Notes: generated by a model not told the origin, from the letters alone. DNA of 64,000 nt from Acholeplasma equirhinis (GCF_017052655.1 NZ_JAFIDC010000001.1:744001-808000); one strand, 5' to 3'. Shown: positions 1-10,115, numbered from the stretch's first letter. Translations and numbers: made by a program.

Positions 1-95
1 TTAGGTTGGTATGTTTTTCTTAATTGAGGAAGCATCTCAATCAAGTAATTAATACCAGGGTCTCCGTAAATATCACCTATAAATAAAATTTTCAT
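1..95 (-). CDS. ymdB: YmdB-family metallophosphoesterase, 5' end only (cut by window edge)
   Basis: The first 31 codons of a minus-strand gene run off the left edge. The translation begins MKILFIGDIYGDPG, the conserved N-terminus of the YmdB/TIGR00282 phosphoesterases, in which the Asp of GDI-G is a metal ligand. YmdB of Bacillus is a 2',3'-cyclic nucleotide phosphodiesterase tied to biofilm decisions and lies directly downstream of rny (ymdA), as here. A TATAAT sequence lies only about 10 bases before the ATG, so a promoter at that place would leave almost no leader; reading from rny through its terminator is the alternative. The family call rests on a short stretch plus gene order. Confidence 0.75.
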   Translation of the reverse strand, partial: MKILFIGDIYGDPGINYLIEMLPQLRKTYQP

Positions 96-113
96 AGTTA
101 TATTATAAAACAA

Positions 114-133
114 AAGGGGAAAATTTTCCCCTT
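114..133 (-). terminator. Intrinsic terminator after rny
   Basis: This is a perfect 20-base palindrome (AAGGGG-AAAATTTT-CCCCTT) followed on the minus strand by a T-rich run. It lies between the rny stop codon and the ymdB start. Confidence 0.75.
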
Positions 134-136
134 CTT

Positions 137-1729
137 TTATTTAGCAGTATCAGTTGCACGTTTTTCTCTAATAACGGTAACTTTAATTGTCCCTGGATAA
201 GTCATTGTTTCTTCGATCTTATCTTTAATTTGTCTTGCGACTGTCACAATACCTAAATCATCAATCTTATCTGGTTGAACGATAACACGAACTTCACGTC
301 CAGCTTGAATAGCGTATGATTTATCAACGCCTTCAACACCGTTAGAAATTTCTTCTAATTGAGTTAGACGTTTAATGTATGTATCCATTGATTCACTTCT
401 TGCACCAGGTCTTGCTGCTGATAACGCATCAGCTGCAGCGACTAAAACTGCAATGATTGTTTCAGGTTCTTGATCACCATGGTGAGATGCAATTGCATCA
501 ATGACTTCTTTTGGTTCTTTGTATCTTGACATAATATCAACACCAATTGTTACGTGTGAACCTTCGATTTCATGGTCGACTGCTTTACCAATATCATGGA
601 ATAAACCAGCACGTCTTGCAAGAATTTCATTTTCACCGATTTCAGCTGCAAGTTTTCCAGCGAGGAATGCAACTTCAATTGAGTGTTTTAATACATTTTG
701 TCCATATGATGTTCTAAAACTCATACGACCTAATAATTTGATGATATCTGGATGTACTTTACCAACAGCTGTCTTAAAGACTGCTTCTTCACCAGCTTCT
801 CTGATGAACATATCAATTTCCATACGAGCACGTTCTACGACTTCTTCGATTCTACCTGGATGGATTCTACCATCTTGGACTAAAATTGATAAAGCACGTT
901 TTGCGATTTCTCTACGGACTGGATCAAATCCTGATAATACGACCGCTTCCGGTGTATCGTCAATAATTAAATCAACACCTGTGAGAGCTTCAAGTGTACG
1001 AATGTTTCTTCCCTCTTTACCAATGATACGACCTTTCATATCTTCGTTAGGGATTTCAACGACTGAAACAGTACGCTCTGATGTAGTTTCAGATGCATAT
1101 TTTTGCATTGCGAGTGCAAGTAATTCCTTACTCTTTTGTTGAACAGTATTCTTAGCTTTGTCTTCTTCTTCACGAATGTATGCAGCAAGTTCATTTGAGA
1201 TAGAATCTCTTACTTGAGCCATTATCAGCTCTTTTGCCTGTTCTTTCGTTAAATTAGAAACAAACACAAGCTTCGCTTCTTGTTCTTTTACTAATTCTTC
1301 CACTTTGCTATATTGAATATCAAGTTGTTCTTTACGTTCGTCTAGTCTTTGTTCTTTTAGATCCAAGCCTTCTTCACGTTTATCAAGATACTGTGAACGC
1401 TGATTTAGAGAAGTCTCTCTTTGAGAAACTTTTTCTTCAAGATTAATGACGACTTGGCGTCTTTCACGCATATCATTATCGAATTCTTTACGTAACGCTA
1501 AAATTTCTTGTTTAGCTTCAAAAACATGCTCTCTTTTAGTTTTTTCAGCTTCTTTCTTCGCGTCTTCAATAATACGACTAGCTTCTTCACGACTTAAGCG
1601 TAGACTTTTTTCGTGATGGGCAACTCTGATGAAATATCCAACGATTGCACCAATTGCTAGTCCAACGACGGTTAGCAAAATAGAGGTAATTAGCATAGTA
1701 CTCTCTTCTACGAGTAAAATGTTAAACAT
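137..1729 (-). CDS. rny: Ribonuclease Y (membrane-anchored endoribonuclease)
   Basis: RNase Y starts mRNA decay in Bacillota as the membrane-bound core of the degradosome-like network. The 530-residue protein has one N-terminal membrane helix (about residues 12-30) and a long charged coiled coil to about residue 175. A KH domain follows ([19 protein letters not shown]), then an HD domain with the metal-binding FHDIGK motif. Length matches the family (about 520). I chose the ATG at 1729 because GGAGGT sits at the right distance before it; the reading frame is open further upstream without a ribosome site. Downstream is ymdB, as in Bacillus. Confidence 0.95.
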   Translation of the reverse strand: MFNILLVEESTMLITSILLTVVGLAIGAIVGYFIRVAHHEKSLRLSREEASRIIEDAKKEAEKTKREHVFEAKQEILALRKEFDNDMRERRQVVINLEEKVSQRETSLNQRSQYLDKREEGLDLKEQRLDERKEQLDIQYSKVEELVKEQEAKLVFVSNLTKEQAKELIMAQVRDSISNELAAYIREEEDKAKNTVQQKSKELLALAMQKYASETTSERTVSVVEIPNEDMKGRIIGKEGRNIRTLEALTGVDLIIDDTPEAVVLSGFDPVRREIAKRALSILVQDGRIHPGRIEEVVERARMEIDMFIREAGEEAVFKTAVGKVHPDIIKLLGRMSFRTSYGQNVLKHSIEVAFLAGKLAAEIGENEILARRAGLFHDIGKAVDHEIEGSHVTIGVDIMSRYKEPKEVIDAIASHHGDQEPETIIAVLVAAADALSAARPGARSESMDTYIKRLTQLEEISNGVEGVDKSYAIQAGREVRVIVQPDKIDDLGIVTVARQIKDKIEETMTYPGTIKVTVIREKRATDTAK

Positions 1730-1883
1730 AGTTTTTACCTCCATATTAAATTTTTGTTTCACAATTATGTTTAAATAGTCAAAAATTTTGTACTTTATGT
1801 ACATATTTCATTATAACTTTTTATGAGGTTTTAGTCAATTAAAAGTATGAATTTAAAGAGGTTAATTTTTTCAATTATTATAG

Positions 1884-1889
1884 TATAAT
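1884..1889 (+). promoter_or_regulatory. Probable -10 element for the membrane protein gene at 1918
   Basis: A consensus TATAAT lies 29 bases before the chosen ATG and just upstream of an AAAAGGAG ribosome site. No convincing -35 is visible, so this is a moderate call. Confidence 0.5.
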
Positions 1890-1917
1890 GATACTTGATG
1901 AAGAAAAGGAGATAAGC

Positions 1918-2556
1918 ATGTTACCGAAACACGAACCTACATCAAAATTTGGTAAATGGTTAAACAAATACCGATTATTAATTATTCTTATTTTATTTAT
2001 AGTTGTTGTTCCAGTTGCATTTGTCGTTTCACTCTATCTTGGGGATTATTTAAAATATAAAGCTGTGACTTTTGGAAATGAAAGTATCACAGAATTCCAA
2101 GGTTATGAACTATTAACTGAAGATGATACCAATCATCAAGTTATTACAATTAAAACTACTGATTTAACTTATTCTATTAAATGGATGAGTTATACAACAC
2201 CTTTATATGACGATGAAACAGGTACTTATGTATTTAGAGTCAAATATGAAGAACACTCAAATAAATTTGTAAGTAATGTTCAAGCAACTTTAATCCTTCA
2301 AACACAATGGATTAATGCCAAAAGCCAACCAAAACCAATTGTAACTCAAGAAACTTATTCAACAAATCAAAATATTAACTTCAATTACGTCTTACCTAAG
2401 TCACCACTTTGGTTTGTAACAGTTGAAATGCCTGATTTATATGTTAAACTTTCTTACGATATTCAATATGGTTTAGGAACAATTGAAACTAAAGTTTCAT
2501 ATCATAAGATTGATTTAATTAATTTAATACCTGCAAATCAAATCGGTACGAATTAA
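1918..2556 (+). CDS. Hypothetical single-pass membrane protein
   Basis: A 212-residue protein of no family I recognise. A charged N-terminus is followed by one strong membrane helix (about residues 20-44, LLIILILFIVVVPVAFVV). The rest, about 165 residues, is polar, rich in Thr, Tyr, Asn and alternating hydrophobic residues, suggesting an extracytoplasmic beta-rich domain. The helix is long and lacks a clear cleavage site, so it probably remains as an anchor. The start at 1918 is set by AAAAGGAG seven bases upstream. It is a lone plus-strand gene between minus-strand rny and the ABC exporter, sharing a terminator with the latter. Confidence 0.75.
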   Translation: MLPKHEPTSKFGKWLNKYRLLIILILFIVVVPVAFVVSLYLGDYLKYKAVTFGNESITEFQGYELLTEDDTNHQVITIKTTDLTYSIKWMSYTTPLYDDETGTYVFRVKYEEHSNKFVSNVQATLILQTQWINAKSQPKPIVTQETYSTNQNINFNYVLPKSPLWFVTVEMPDLYVKLSYDIQYGLGTIETKVSYHKIDLINLIPANQIGTN

Positions 2557-2561
2557 AAAAT

Positions 2562-2590
2562 AAGTGGATCAACTCAATGTTGAACCACTT
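2562..2590. terminator. Bidirectional intrinsic terminator
   Basis: The hairpin AAGTGGATCAAC...GTTGAACCACTT has T-runs on the plus strand and A-runs on the other side, so it can end both the plus-strand gene at 1918 and the minus-strand exporter operon. Confidence 0.8.
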
Positions 2591-2595
2591 TTTCT

Positions 2596-4587
2596 TTATA
2601 CATTTTTAGTTTGTGAACGATAGATACCAGCATATTGTTTGTCATTTGCTAGTAATTCATCGTGTGTACCTTCTTCCACTTTTAATCCATTTTCTAAAAC
2701 GATAATTTTGTTTGCATTTTTAATTGTTGAAAGTCTGTGGGCAATAACAATTGTTGTACGACCTTCTTTAACCTTATTCAATGCATTTTGAATTAAGTTT
2801 TCAGTTTCAGTATCAATGTTTGCAGTTGCTTCATCCATAACAAGAATTGATGGGTTATGAACAACAGCTCTTGCAAATGAAATCAATTGTTTTTCACCGA
2901 CAGATAAGTTACCACCACCGCGATAAACTTCATGATGAATTCCATTTTCAAGTTTATCAATCATGTAACCTCCACCAATTTCTCTTAAGACACGTTCTAC
3001 TTCTTCATCTGAAACATCTTTACCAAACTTAACATTTGATGCAATCGTTCCAGTGTAGATCATTGGGTCTTGAAGAATGATACCAATATGTTGTCGATAA
3101 GTACGTTTGCTTAACTCACGAATTTCTTTTCCATCAACATAAATATTTCCAAGGTCACATTCTTTTAAATCATAGAATCGTAAAAGTAAGTTCATTAATG
3201 TAGATTTTCCACTACCTGTATGTCCAACAATTCCAATCATTGAACCAGCAGGAATATCTAAATTCACACCAAGTAGTACAGGTTTTTCTTTAACATAAGA
3301 GAACCATAAGTTTTCAAACTTAATATCACCTTTATAACGAGGAATCACTTCAAAACTATCATCTTCTTGTTCTGCATCAATAATCGCAAATATACGATCT
3401 GTTCTAACAAGTGCCATTTGGAGATTACCAAATTCACGGAAAAGTGTTTGAACTGGTTCAATTAAACGAGATAGATAATCGTTGTAAGCATAGATTGTAC
3501 CAGCTGAAATGATGAATCCAGAAATGGTTAAACTTTGGAACCCAAAGTAACCAATGATTAATGCAGTAACCATTAACCCTAAGAGACGAATCATGTTCCA
3601 TCCAATTGTAAGATGGAGTTTTTGTTCTCTTAATTGTTCACGACGATATTCATTTGATACAACTTCAAATTCTTTTTCTGTTTCATTTTGATAGTTAAAG
3701 ATTTGTAAAATATTCACACCATTGATAATTTCATTTAGTTTAGCAGTAATCATAGATGCAGATTCTGATACACGTTGTGCAATTTGATTTAAGTGACTTA
3801 CAAAGAATCTTAACCATAGATAAATGAGTGGGAATGCAACAAATGTCATTAATGCTAAACTACTATCTAGATAGAACATACCAATATATGCAAATATCAC
3901 GGATAATGAAGCATTTAGTAGCAAGTTCATTAAGGTTGAGAAAAGGTTAATCATACCATTAACATCGGTAATGATACGATTTGCTACCTTACCTGCAGGT
4001 TCGTGCTCAAAATATGTCATTGGCATTCTTTGCAGTGCTTTAACTGCGTCTTTTCTTGCATCTCTAACAACATTGACTGTAATGTATGATGTTGTGATGC
4101 GTTGAAGGAATAAAAAGAGAATATGTAATACATATCTTCCAAAGAGTAAGATTAAAAGTATTGCAACCGGCTCAATAAATGGTGCATAGAAATTCATAAC
4201 TTCACCACCAGTGAGTTTAACTGCTGGATAAAATACTTCATTTCCCTCAAAGGTTACAACTTTAAGATTTGTACCATCAAAGAATTGTTGGCCCAGTTCA
4301 ATAGGTCCATCAATAGCTAAATATTGGCCATTTAAAATAACAATAGTTAATATATCACCTGTTTGATCATCTTGCGTATAGTATTTACCGTTATATGATA
4401 CACCAGATGTTTCTTGTGTTTCATACCATGGTCTTGTAATACCAACAAGTTGATCATCTAGAATTGATTTAACAATTAATGGTGCTAAGAGTCCAAGTGT
4501 TTGAACAATTAACATACATGTAATTGATACCATCAAGAGTTTCTTGTAGCGTCTGATATAACGCCAAACGAGTTTTATTTGTCTCAT
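2596..4587 (-). CDS. ABC exporter subunit, BmrD/YheH-like, with extracytoplasmic insertion
   Basis: This is an ABC half-transporter of 663 residues: a six-helix membrane domain, then an ATPase domain with GHTGSGKST (Walker A) and ILVMDEATANID (Walker B with catalytic Glu). The signature is non-canonical, LSVGE instead of LSGGQ. An insertion of about 80 polar residues (roughly 48-130) lies between helices 1 and 2. The same insertion and size mark BmrD of Bacillus, the large subunit of the BmrCD multidrug exporter. It follows its partner by 9 bases, so the two form one operon and almost certainly a heterodimer. Substrate is unknown: drug, lipid or peptide export are all possible. Confidence 0.88.
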   Translation of the reverse strand: MRQIKLVWRYIRRYKKLLMVSITCMLIVQTLGLLAPLIVKSILDDQLVGITRPWYETQETSGVSYNGKYYTQDDQTGDILTIVILNGQYLAIDGPIELGQQFFDGTNLKVVTFEGNEVFYPAVKLTGGEVMNFYAPFIEPVAILLILLFGRYVLHILFLFLQRITTSYITVNVVRDARKDAVKALQRMPMTYFEHEPAGKVANRIITDVNGMINLFSTLMNLLLNASLSVIFAYIGMFYLDSSLALMTFVAFPLIYLWLRFFVSHLNQIAQRVSESASMITAKLNEIINGVNILQIFNYQNETEKEFEVVSNEYRREQLREQKLHLTIGWNMIRLLGLMVTALIIGYFGFQSLTISGFIISAGTIYAYNDYLSRLIEPVQTLFREFGNLQMALVRTDRIFAIIDAEQEDDSFEVIPRYKGDIKFENLWFSYVKEKPVLLGVNLDIPAGSMIGIVGHTGSGKSTLMNLLLRFYDLKECDLGNIYVDGKEIRELSKRTYRQHIGIILQDPMIYTGTIASNVKFGKDVSDEEVERVLREIGGGYMIDKLENGIHHEVYRGGGNLSVGEKQLISFARAVVHNPSILVMDEATANIDTETENLIQNALNKVKEGRTTIVIAHRLSTIKNANKIIVLENGLKVEEGTHDELLANDKQYAGIYRSQTKNV

Positions 4588-4596
4588 ATCATCACC

Positions 4597-6330
4597 CTAC
4601 TTCATACTCATTTGTTTGATGTATTGGTCTTTATACCAACCATCTCGACTGACTAATTCTTCATGTGTGCCTTCATCAATGATACGACCTTTATTCATGA
4701 CAATAATATGGTCAGCATCTCGAACTGCTGAGAATCTGTGGGCAATAATAATATTCGTCTTATTTTTTCTAAATTGTTTTAATTGATCAATAATATTTTC
4801 TTCAGTTTTAGCATCAACTGCAGAAAGTGAGTCGTCAAGAATTAAAATTTCTGGTTCACGGACTAAAGCACGTGCAATTGAAAGACGTTGTTTTTGACCA
4901 CCGGAAAGAGTTGCACCACCTTCACCAACTTTAGTATGCACACCTTCTGATAAGTAATTTAAATCTTTTTCAAAGTCTGCGACTTTAATTGCGCGATTTA
5001 ATTGATCGATTGTTGCGGTTGGGTTACCAATCATAATATTATCATCAACACCACGTCGGAATAGCATATGTGACTGCGGAACATAACCCACCATATTTCT
5101 AAGATCTTTAATGTTATATTTTTTAATATCTTTTTGATCAATCAATATTCTTCCACTTGTTACATTAAATTCACGTAAGAGTTGTCGAATTAATGTAGAT
5201 TTTCCTGAACCTGTCGGTCCAACAACACCAAGTGTTTCACCATGATTAATCTTTAAATTAATATTTTGAATTGTATCACTATGATCAAATGGATATTTAA
5301 ATGTGACATCTTTGAATTCGATTGAATTAAATGACATGATGTGTTCATTATCTTTATCATCTGTAACTTTAGGTTCAATATCCATGATTTCATAGAATCT
5401 GTCAATCGCAACAGTTGCATTATTGATTTGTTGGAATACCCCTGAAATACCAATAATTGGACCATATAACATACCAATGTATGATACAAAAGTTACAAGT
5501 TGTCCGACAGTCATCATTTGGTTCATAATAAATACTGACCCAAAGACAAACGCTAAAATATAAGCAATACCGTAAACCATTTCAAATAATGGTGTTAATC
5601 TGTTTTCATAATTAATAATGTATCGCCAGGATTCAATATCCCCGTTGATTGCTTCATATTGTTTTTGAAGGTCTGTATCTTCTTGTACATATGCACGAAT
5701 AGTTTTTTGACCTTCAACAGATTCTAAAATCTTTTCAGTCATCTTCGCATAAATGATACGATGTTTTTTAACATATGCACGTTTCTTCATACGAATGAAG
5801 TTAAGTATCGTTAATCCAATCGGCATGATCGTGACTGAAATCACTGTCAATTGCCAAGAAATTGTCGATGCCATAATCGTAATTGCGACAAGAATCATCG
5901 CAACATTTAAGACAATACCTTCAATCATTGAAGTTGCTGCAATTGTGATTGAATCAAGGTCATTTGTTGCTCTTGAAATTAAATCACCTTTTTGGTATTT
6001 TTCATAAAATTCAGCATCCATTGAAAATAATTTTTTCAAATACTTTTGACGCATTTGAAATGCTAATTTTTGACTGGTTTTATTTAATGTGTAGTTATAA
6101 ATATAAGATGATGTATATCGTCCAAAAGGAACTAAAACTAGCCCTACCAAGAGAAATAACAGTGATTCAAATGTTAAACTCTTTGAAACAATCACATCAA
6201 TTGCCATACCCAAGATGTAGGCTGGAGTTAATGCCAATAGTGTAATGATAATCAGGAAAACGAACATAATTAAATATGCTCTCCATTCCTGTTTGATGTA
6301 CCAACTAACTTTCTTTATAATATTTATCAT
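4597..6330 (-). CDS. ABC exporter subunit, BmrC/YheI-like
   Basis: This ABC half-transporter of 577 residues has six membrane helices, Walker A GPTGSGKST and a canonical signature LSGGQKQ. Its Walker B ends in Asp (ILILDDSLSAVD) where a catalytic Glu is usual. Together with the partner at 2596-4587 this gives the standard asymmetric pair. One ATP site is degenerate (Walker B Asp here plus LSVGE of the partner) and one is competent. This arrangement is known from BmrCD, LmrCD and TM287/288. It is the first gene of the two-gene operon. Confidence 0.9.
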   Translation of the reverse strand: MINIIKKVSWYIKQEWRAYLIMFVFLIIITLLALTPAYILGMAIDVIVSKSLTFESLLFLLVGLVLVPFGRYTSSYIYNYTLNKTSQKLAFQMRQKYLKKLFSMDAEFYEKYQKGDLISRATNDLDSITIAATSMIEGIVLNVAMILVAITIMASTISWQLTVISVTIMPIGLTILNFIRMKKRAYVKKHRIIYAKMTEKILESVEGQKTIRAYVQEDTDLQKQYEAINGDIESWRYIINYENRLTPLFEMVYGIAYILAFVFGSVFIMNQMMTVGQLVTFVSYIGMLYGPIIGISGVFQQINNATVAIDRFYEIMDIEPKVTDDKDNEHIMSFNSIEFKDVTFKYPFDHSDTIQNINLKINHGETLGVVGPTGSGKSTLIRQLLREFNVTSGRILIDQKDIKKYNIKDLRNMVGYVPQSHMLFRRGVDDNIMIGNPTATIDQLNRAIKVADFEKDLNYLSEGVHTKVGEGGATLSGGQKQRLSIARALVREPEILILDDSLSAVDAKTEENIIDQLKQFRKNKTNIIIAHRFSAVRDADHIIVMNKGRIIDEGTHEELVSRDGWYKDQYIKQMSMK

Positions 6331-6375
6331 AAATCTCTCTCACTTTACTTAAAATATTATAAACCCAATGAATAA

Positions 6376-6424
6376 AAAAAGGGAGTACTTTTATCTAACA
6401 TAGATAAAAATCTCACCTTTTTAC
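6376..6424 (-). terminator. Intrinsic terminator after recA
   Basis: Read on the minus strand, a long imperfect hairpin (AAAAAGGTGAGATTTTTATC ... GATAAAAGTACTCCC) is followed by seven T residues. It sits directly after the recA stop. Confidence 0.8.
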
Positions 6425-6429
6425 ATAAA

Positions 6430-7425
6430 TTATTTTTTTATATTGTAATGAGCAAGTATTTTATTTTCTAACTCATCTAATAATTCTGGTTTTGACTCAA
6501 GATAAGCACGTGCATTTTCACGGCCTTGACCAAGTTTTTCATCACCAATATTGTACCAAGCACCGCTCTTATTAACAAATTCAAGATCAGTTGCTAAATC
6601 TAAGATTTCGCCACTTCTTGAAATACCTGTTCCATAAAGAATATCGATTGCTGCTACCTTTAATGGTGGTGCTACCTTTGACTTAACGACTTTAACGTTT
6701 GAACGAATCCCAACCATGTCATTTCCAGCTTTGAGTGCTTCTGCTCTTCTGATTTCTAAACGAACAGATGAGAAGAATTTAAGCGCACGACCACCAGGTG
6801 TTGTTTCTGGGTTACCAAACATAATGCCGACTTTTTCACGAATTTGGTTAATGAAAATAGCGACAACGTTTGTCTTTGAAATTACACCAGAGAGTTTTCT
6901 CATAGCTTGGCTCATCATTCTTGCTTGAAGACCAACGTGATTAGCTGACATATCACCTGCAATTTCTTGCTCAGGTACAAGAGCTGCAACTGAGTCAACA
7001 ACAATCATATCGATAGAACCACTCTTGATTAACGCTTCAGCAATATCAAGTGCTTGCTCACCAGTATCTGGTTGAGAAAGTACTAAATTATTTAAATCAA
7101 CACCTAAAGCTTTTGCATAGGTAGGATCTAATGCGTGTTCAGCATCAATAAAAGCAACTGTACCACCAGCTTTTTGAGCACTTGCCATTGCATGTAATGT
7201 TAAAGTTGTTTTACCACTTGATTCAGGACCATAAACTTCAATGATTCTGCCACGTGGATATCCACCAATACCTAACGCAATATCTAATGCTAATGAACCG
7301 GTTGGAATGACTTCAACTGAATGATCGCCTTCATCACCTAATTTCATGATAGAACCTTTACCAAATTGCTTTTCAATTTGTTTTAAGGCAAGTTCTAATG
7401 CCTGTTGTTTTTTGTTATCACTCAT
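6430..7425 (-). CDS. recA: Recombinase RecA
   Basis: RecA is the ATP-dependent strand-exchange protein of homologous recombination and SOS induction. The 331-residue sequence shows Walker [10 protein letters not shown] (about residues 65-73), Walker [11 protein letters not shown] and the L2-loop region [22 protein letters not shown]. The acidic C-terminal tail is short (ends LAHYNIKK), making the protein about 15-20 residues shorter than Bacillus RecA. AGGAGG lies 12 bases before the ATG. Order pgsA-recA matches Bacillota, but the cinA gene usually between them is absent. Confidence 0.97.
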   Translation of the reverse strand: MSDNKKQQALELALKQIEKQFGKGSIMKLGDEGDHSVEVIPTGSLALDIALGIGGYPRGRIIEVYGPESSGKTTLTLHAMASAQKAGGTVAFIDAEHALDPTYAKALGVDLNNLVLSQPDTGEQALDIAEALIKSGSIDMIVVDSVAALVPEQEIAGDMSANHVGLQARMMSQAMRKLSGVISKTNVVAIFINQIREKVGIMFGNPETTPGGRALKFFSSVRLEIRRAEALKAGNDMVGIRSNVKVVKSKVAPPLKVAAIDILYGTGISRSGEILDLATDLEFVNKSGAWYNIGDEKLGQGRENARAYLESKPELLDELENKILAHYNIKK

Positions 7426-7479
7426 GGATTAATCATTCCTCCTATACTATAATACTAGAAAAACGTTGTAAAAACTTTT

Positions 7480-8070
7480 TTAAATTGATTCTAATACAAC
7501 CTTTTTATTTTTCATAAAATAATCATAACCTGATAATGCTGTAAAGAATACTGCGAAGTAGTAAACAATATTACCAAACCATTCAAAATTAGGATCTAAC
7601 ATGGTTAATCCAAAATCATTAAATAATAAAATAATAATTGCTACCATTGTAGTTGCAGTTTTATATTTACCAAGTTTACTTGCTGCTATAACATTACCGC
7701 GTTCTACTGCGAGTAATCGAATACCAGTCACCATAAATTCTCTAATCATAATAAGAACTACAGTCCAAATAGGTACTCTGTCAGGCATAATAACCATTAA
7801 ATAATAAAGTGCTGCAAACACTAATACTTTATCCGCTATCGGATCTAAAAATTTACCAAATGTTGTAATTTGATTATATTTTCTTGCAATATAACCATCT
7901 AAAAAGTCAGTTAAGCTTGCTACCACAAAGATAACTGCAAAGATTATTTGACCAATGGTCATACTCAAGAATTGGGTTTGCGTAATAAACAGACTATCTA
8001 TATATAAAATACCTATCATAAAAGGTATTAGAATTACGCGAAATATGGTAAGTTTATTTGCTGTTGTCAT
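7480..8070 (-). CDS. pgsA: CDP-diacylglycerol-glycerol-3-phosphate phosphatidyltransferase
   Basis: PgsA makes phosphatidylglycerophosphate, the committed step to phosphatidylglycerol in the membrane. The 196-residue protein is an integral membrane enzyme with about six helices. It contains the full CDP-alcohol phosphotransferase signature D-G-x2-A-R-x8-G-x3-D-x3-D, seen as DGYIARKYNQITTFGKFLDP followed by IAD. It lies 54 bases upstream of recA in the same direction and may be cotranscribed. Confidence 0.93.
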   Translation of the reverse strand: MTTANKLTIFRVILIPFMIGILYIDSLFITQTQFLSMTIGQIIFAVIFVVASLTDFLDGYIARKYNQITTFGKFLDPIADKVLVFAALYYLMVIMPDRVPIWTVVLIMIREFMVTGIRLLAVERGNVIAASKLGKYKTATTMVAIIILLFNDFGLTMLDPNFEWFGNIVYYFAVFFTALSGYDYFMKNKKVVLESI

Positions 8071-8116
8071 GAAATCATCCTATCATAAATATTTTATCAT
8101 AAAGAGCCGTTTTTTA

Positions 8117-8145
8117 TTGCATTTTAATATGGTATTTGATAAAAT
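8117..8145 (+). promoter_or_regulatory. Housekeeping-type promoter for rpsT
   Basis: A -35 box TTGCAT (8117-8122) and a -10 box TAAAAT (8140-8145) are separated by exactly 17 bases. The ribosome site AGGAGGTGA of rpsT follows 15 bases later. Confidence 0.7.
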
Positions 8146-8174
8146 GAATTGTGCTGATTTAGGAGGTGAATTTG

Positions 8175-8438
8175 GTGGCTAATATCAAATCTCAAATTAA
8201 ACGTAATAAAACTAATGAAAAAGCTCGTCAAGCGAATGTTGCATTAAAGAGTTCTTACAAGACTTCTGCTAAAGCGATCGCAGCAGCTGTTGCAGCTGGT
8301 GACAAGGAAAAAGCATTATCTTTATTATCTTTAACATTTAAGAAGTTAGACAAAGGTCAAGCAAAAGGTGTATTCCACAAGAACTTCGTTGCTCGTCATA
8401 AGTCTGCTTTATCAAAACAAGTTAACGCATTAGCATAA
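8175..8438 (+). CDS. rpsT: 30S ribosomal protein S20
   Basis: S20 binds 16S rRNA in the body of the small subunit. The 87-residue, very basic, helical protein begins (M)[18 protein letters not shown], the family's standard start. The initiation codon is GTG at 8175, set by AGGAGGTGA at 8161-8169; another in-frame GTG at 8166 lies inside that ribosome site and cannot be the start. It is divergent from pgsA and convergent with the DnaQ-like exonuclease gene. Confidence 0.96.
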   Translation: MANIKSQIKRNKTNEKARQANVALKSSYKTSAKAIAAAVAAGDKEKALSLLSLTFKKLDKGQAKGVFHKNFVARHKSALSKQVNALA

Positions 8439-8439
8439 G

Positions 8440-8462
8440 ACACCTGAAAAGGTGTTTTTTTA
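8440..8462 (+). terminator. Intrinsic terminator of rpsT
   Basis: ACACC-TGAAAA-GGTGT is followed by a run of T. Its T-run overlaps the stop codon of the convergent exonuclease gene at 8460-8462. Confidence 0.85.
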
Positions 8463-9128
8463 TGCTGATTTTTCTATTTCACGTTGACCATTCATACCTT
8501 GGCCAACTCTTTTTATTGATTTCTTAGAAAAATAAATATCTGGTTTTGGATATTTTGGATTATATCCTAATACATTCACATAAACTTCTAAATTTGGTTG
8601 CTGTTGATCAAGTGCTTGTAGAACTTTGAATGTTGCTAAAGCATCATCACTAGCTCTATGGGCATTTTCATTTACAATACCAAAAGTTTCAACTGCATTC
8701 ATTAATTTATGTGGATATGGATATCTATCCTTATAAACTGCCATGCAGTCTAAAATATCATTTTTAATTGCGTAGTTCTTCTCAACATATTTTTGGAATA
8801 ATTTAAGCAAGAATCCAATATCAAATGCTAAGTTATACGCGACAAGTAGTGTATCTTCATCAATTAAATTATTTAACATTTGAAATGCGATTTCTTCATC
8901 GATACCATCTTTTTTCAACATTTCATTTGTGATACCTGTTAAATTTGTAATAAAAGCTGAAATCGGTTCAGGTTGTTTGATTAATTCATTCATTGATTCA
9001 ACAACCTCATAACGATCACCGGCTTTTTTTAATTTTACAGCACCAACTTCGATGATACGATCGTTTGCTGCTGATAGACCTGTTGTTTCAAAGTCAAAGA
9101 TTAAGATTGATTGATATTTTAAATTCAT
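8460..9128 (-). CDS. DnaQ-family 3'-5' exonuclease
   Basis: A DEDDh exonuclease related to the proofreading epsilon subunit. In 222 residues it shows the Exo I motif FDFETTGL (DxE), Exo II YNLAFDIGF and Exo III HRASDDALA, with the His and Asp in the right spacing. It starts in an ATGA overlap with the holA stop, so the two are translationally coupled. No PolC or polymerase part is attached. A role in proofreading or RNA/DNA trimming is possible; the sequence alone does not decide which. Confidence 0.87.
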   Translation of the reverse strand: MNLKYQSILIFDFETTGLSAANDRIIEVGAVKLKKAGDRYEVVESMNELIKQPEPISAFITNLTGITNEMLKKDGIDEEIAFQMLNNLIDEDTLLVAYNLAFDIGFLLKLFQKYVEKNYAIKNDILDCMAVYKDRYPYPHKLMNAVETFGIVNENAHRASDDALATFKVLQALDQQQPNLEVYVNVLGYNPKYPKPDIYFSKKSIKRVGQGMNGQREIEKSA

Positions 9129-10072
9129 TTCACTTTCCCCAATAATAGTAACTCAAAACCGAGTCTGTCGTCTTGGTTACCTGATTTTATATTTAAGTCT
9201 AATTCTTTTAAATCTTTAATGAGTTTTTCTAATGCTTTTGGATTTTGTACGCGTGCTTCTTTCACTACATGATATGCACGTCCTGATGAAATCCCTAAGT
9301 AATGTGCAATCGATTCTTGATCATATTTTGATTGTAGTAATTTTTGAGCTTGGAATATCAAGAAGATTGTTTGATATAAGTGGTTGATAATTGTTGAAGG
9401 TTGCATCTTACTTTCAAGTAAATCATCATAAATTTGCATATAAGTTTTGACATCACCTCTTAAATAAGCAGATGAGAAATTAAATATATTTTCTTCTAAA
9501 GTTCTAGGAACTAAATTATTAACCATATCAAAATTAATTTCTTTTAAATCATAAGCATATGCTTTAAGTTTTGAGATCTCTTGTTCAATTAAATATAGAT
9601 TATTCCCAGTTCGATCAATGATTGCTTGAATTGTTCTGCCATCAATCTTATAACCATCCTCATCAAATAGTTTCTTAATATGAATTGGTAGGAGTGAACC
9701 TTCAATTGGTTTAATTCGTTCGATGAATGTATATTTTTCTAATAGATCTGTAAAGCTGCTACGCTCAGGTAATGTTGTTACATACATGACAAGTAAGATT
9801 TCAGAACTTGGATTTTCTAAATAACTTCTAAATTGTTTAAGAGCTTTATCATCATAAGATGCAAGTGCATCTACATGCTCAATCACGACCATTTTCTTCT
9901 CATCAAAAAAAGAAACCGTATAAAGTTCCTGCAAGATATTTTCAAGCGGTGTATCAATTGCATCAAAGGTAATGGCATTCATAGGGTCAATCTTTGATAA
10001 GACTTGATATTTTTTTATTTGTTCTCTAATAAGGTATGTGGATTCACCAACAAGTAAATATATTTTTTCCAT
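9125..10072 (-). CDS. holA: DNA polymerase III delta subunit
   Basis: Delta opens the sliding clamp as part of the clamp loader. The 315-residue protein begins MEKIYLLVGESTYLIREQIK, matching the YqeN/HolA N-terminus, and is helical throughout. I start it at 10072. The Met three codons earlier (10081) directly abuts the AAGGA ribosome site, while AAGGA stands eight bases before 10072. Its place between comEC and the rpsT region is the standard yqeN position in Bacillota. Confidence 0.88.
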   Translation of the reverse strand: MEKIYLLVGESTYLIREQIKKYQVLSKIDPMNAITFDAIDTPLENILQELYTVSFFDEKKMVVIEHVDALASYDDKALKQFRSYLENPSSEILLVMYVTTLPERSSFTDLLEKYTFIERIKPIEGSLLPIHIKKLFDEDGYKIDGRTIQAIIDRTGNNLYLIEQEISKLKAYAYDLKEINFDMVNNLVPRTLEENIFNFSSAYLRGDVKTYMQIYDDLLESKMQPSTIINHLYQTIFLIFQAQKLLQSKYDQESIAHYLGISSGRAYHVVKEARVQNPKALEKLIKDLKELDLNIKSGNQDDRLGFELLLLGKVK

Positions 10073-10115
10073 AGTTTCCATCCTTACTTTTTATTATACA
10101 TGACTTAATCATGAT

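Noticed and set aside
501-1142. Open frame opposite rny (213 residues)
   Set aside because: It is the antisense shadow of the RNase Y gene; no ribosome site and an unlikely composition.
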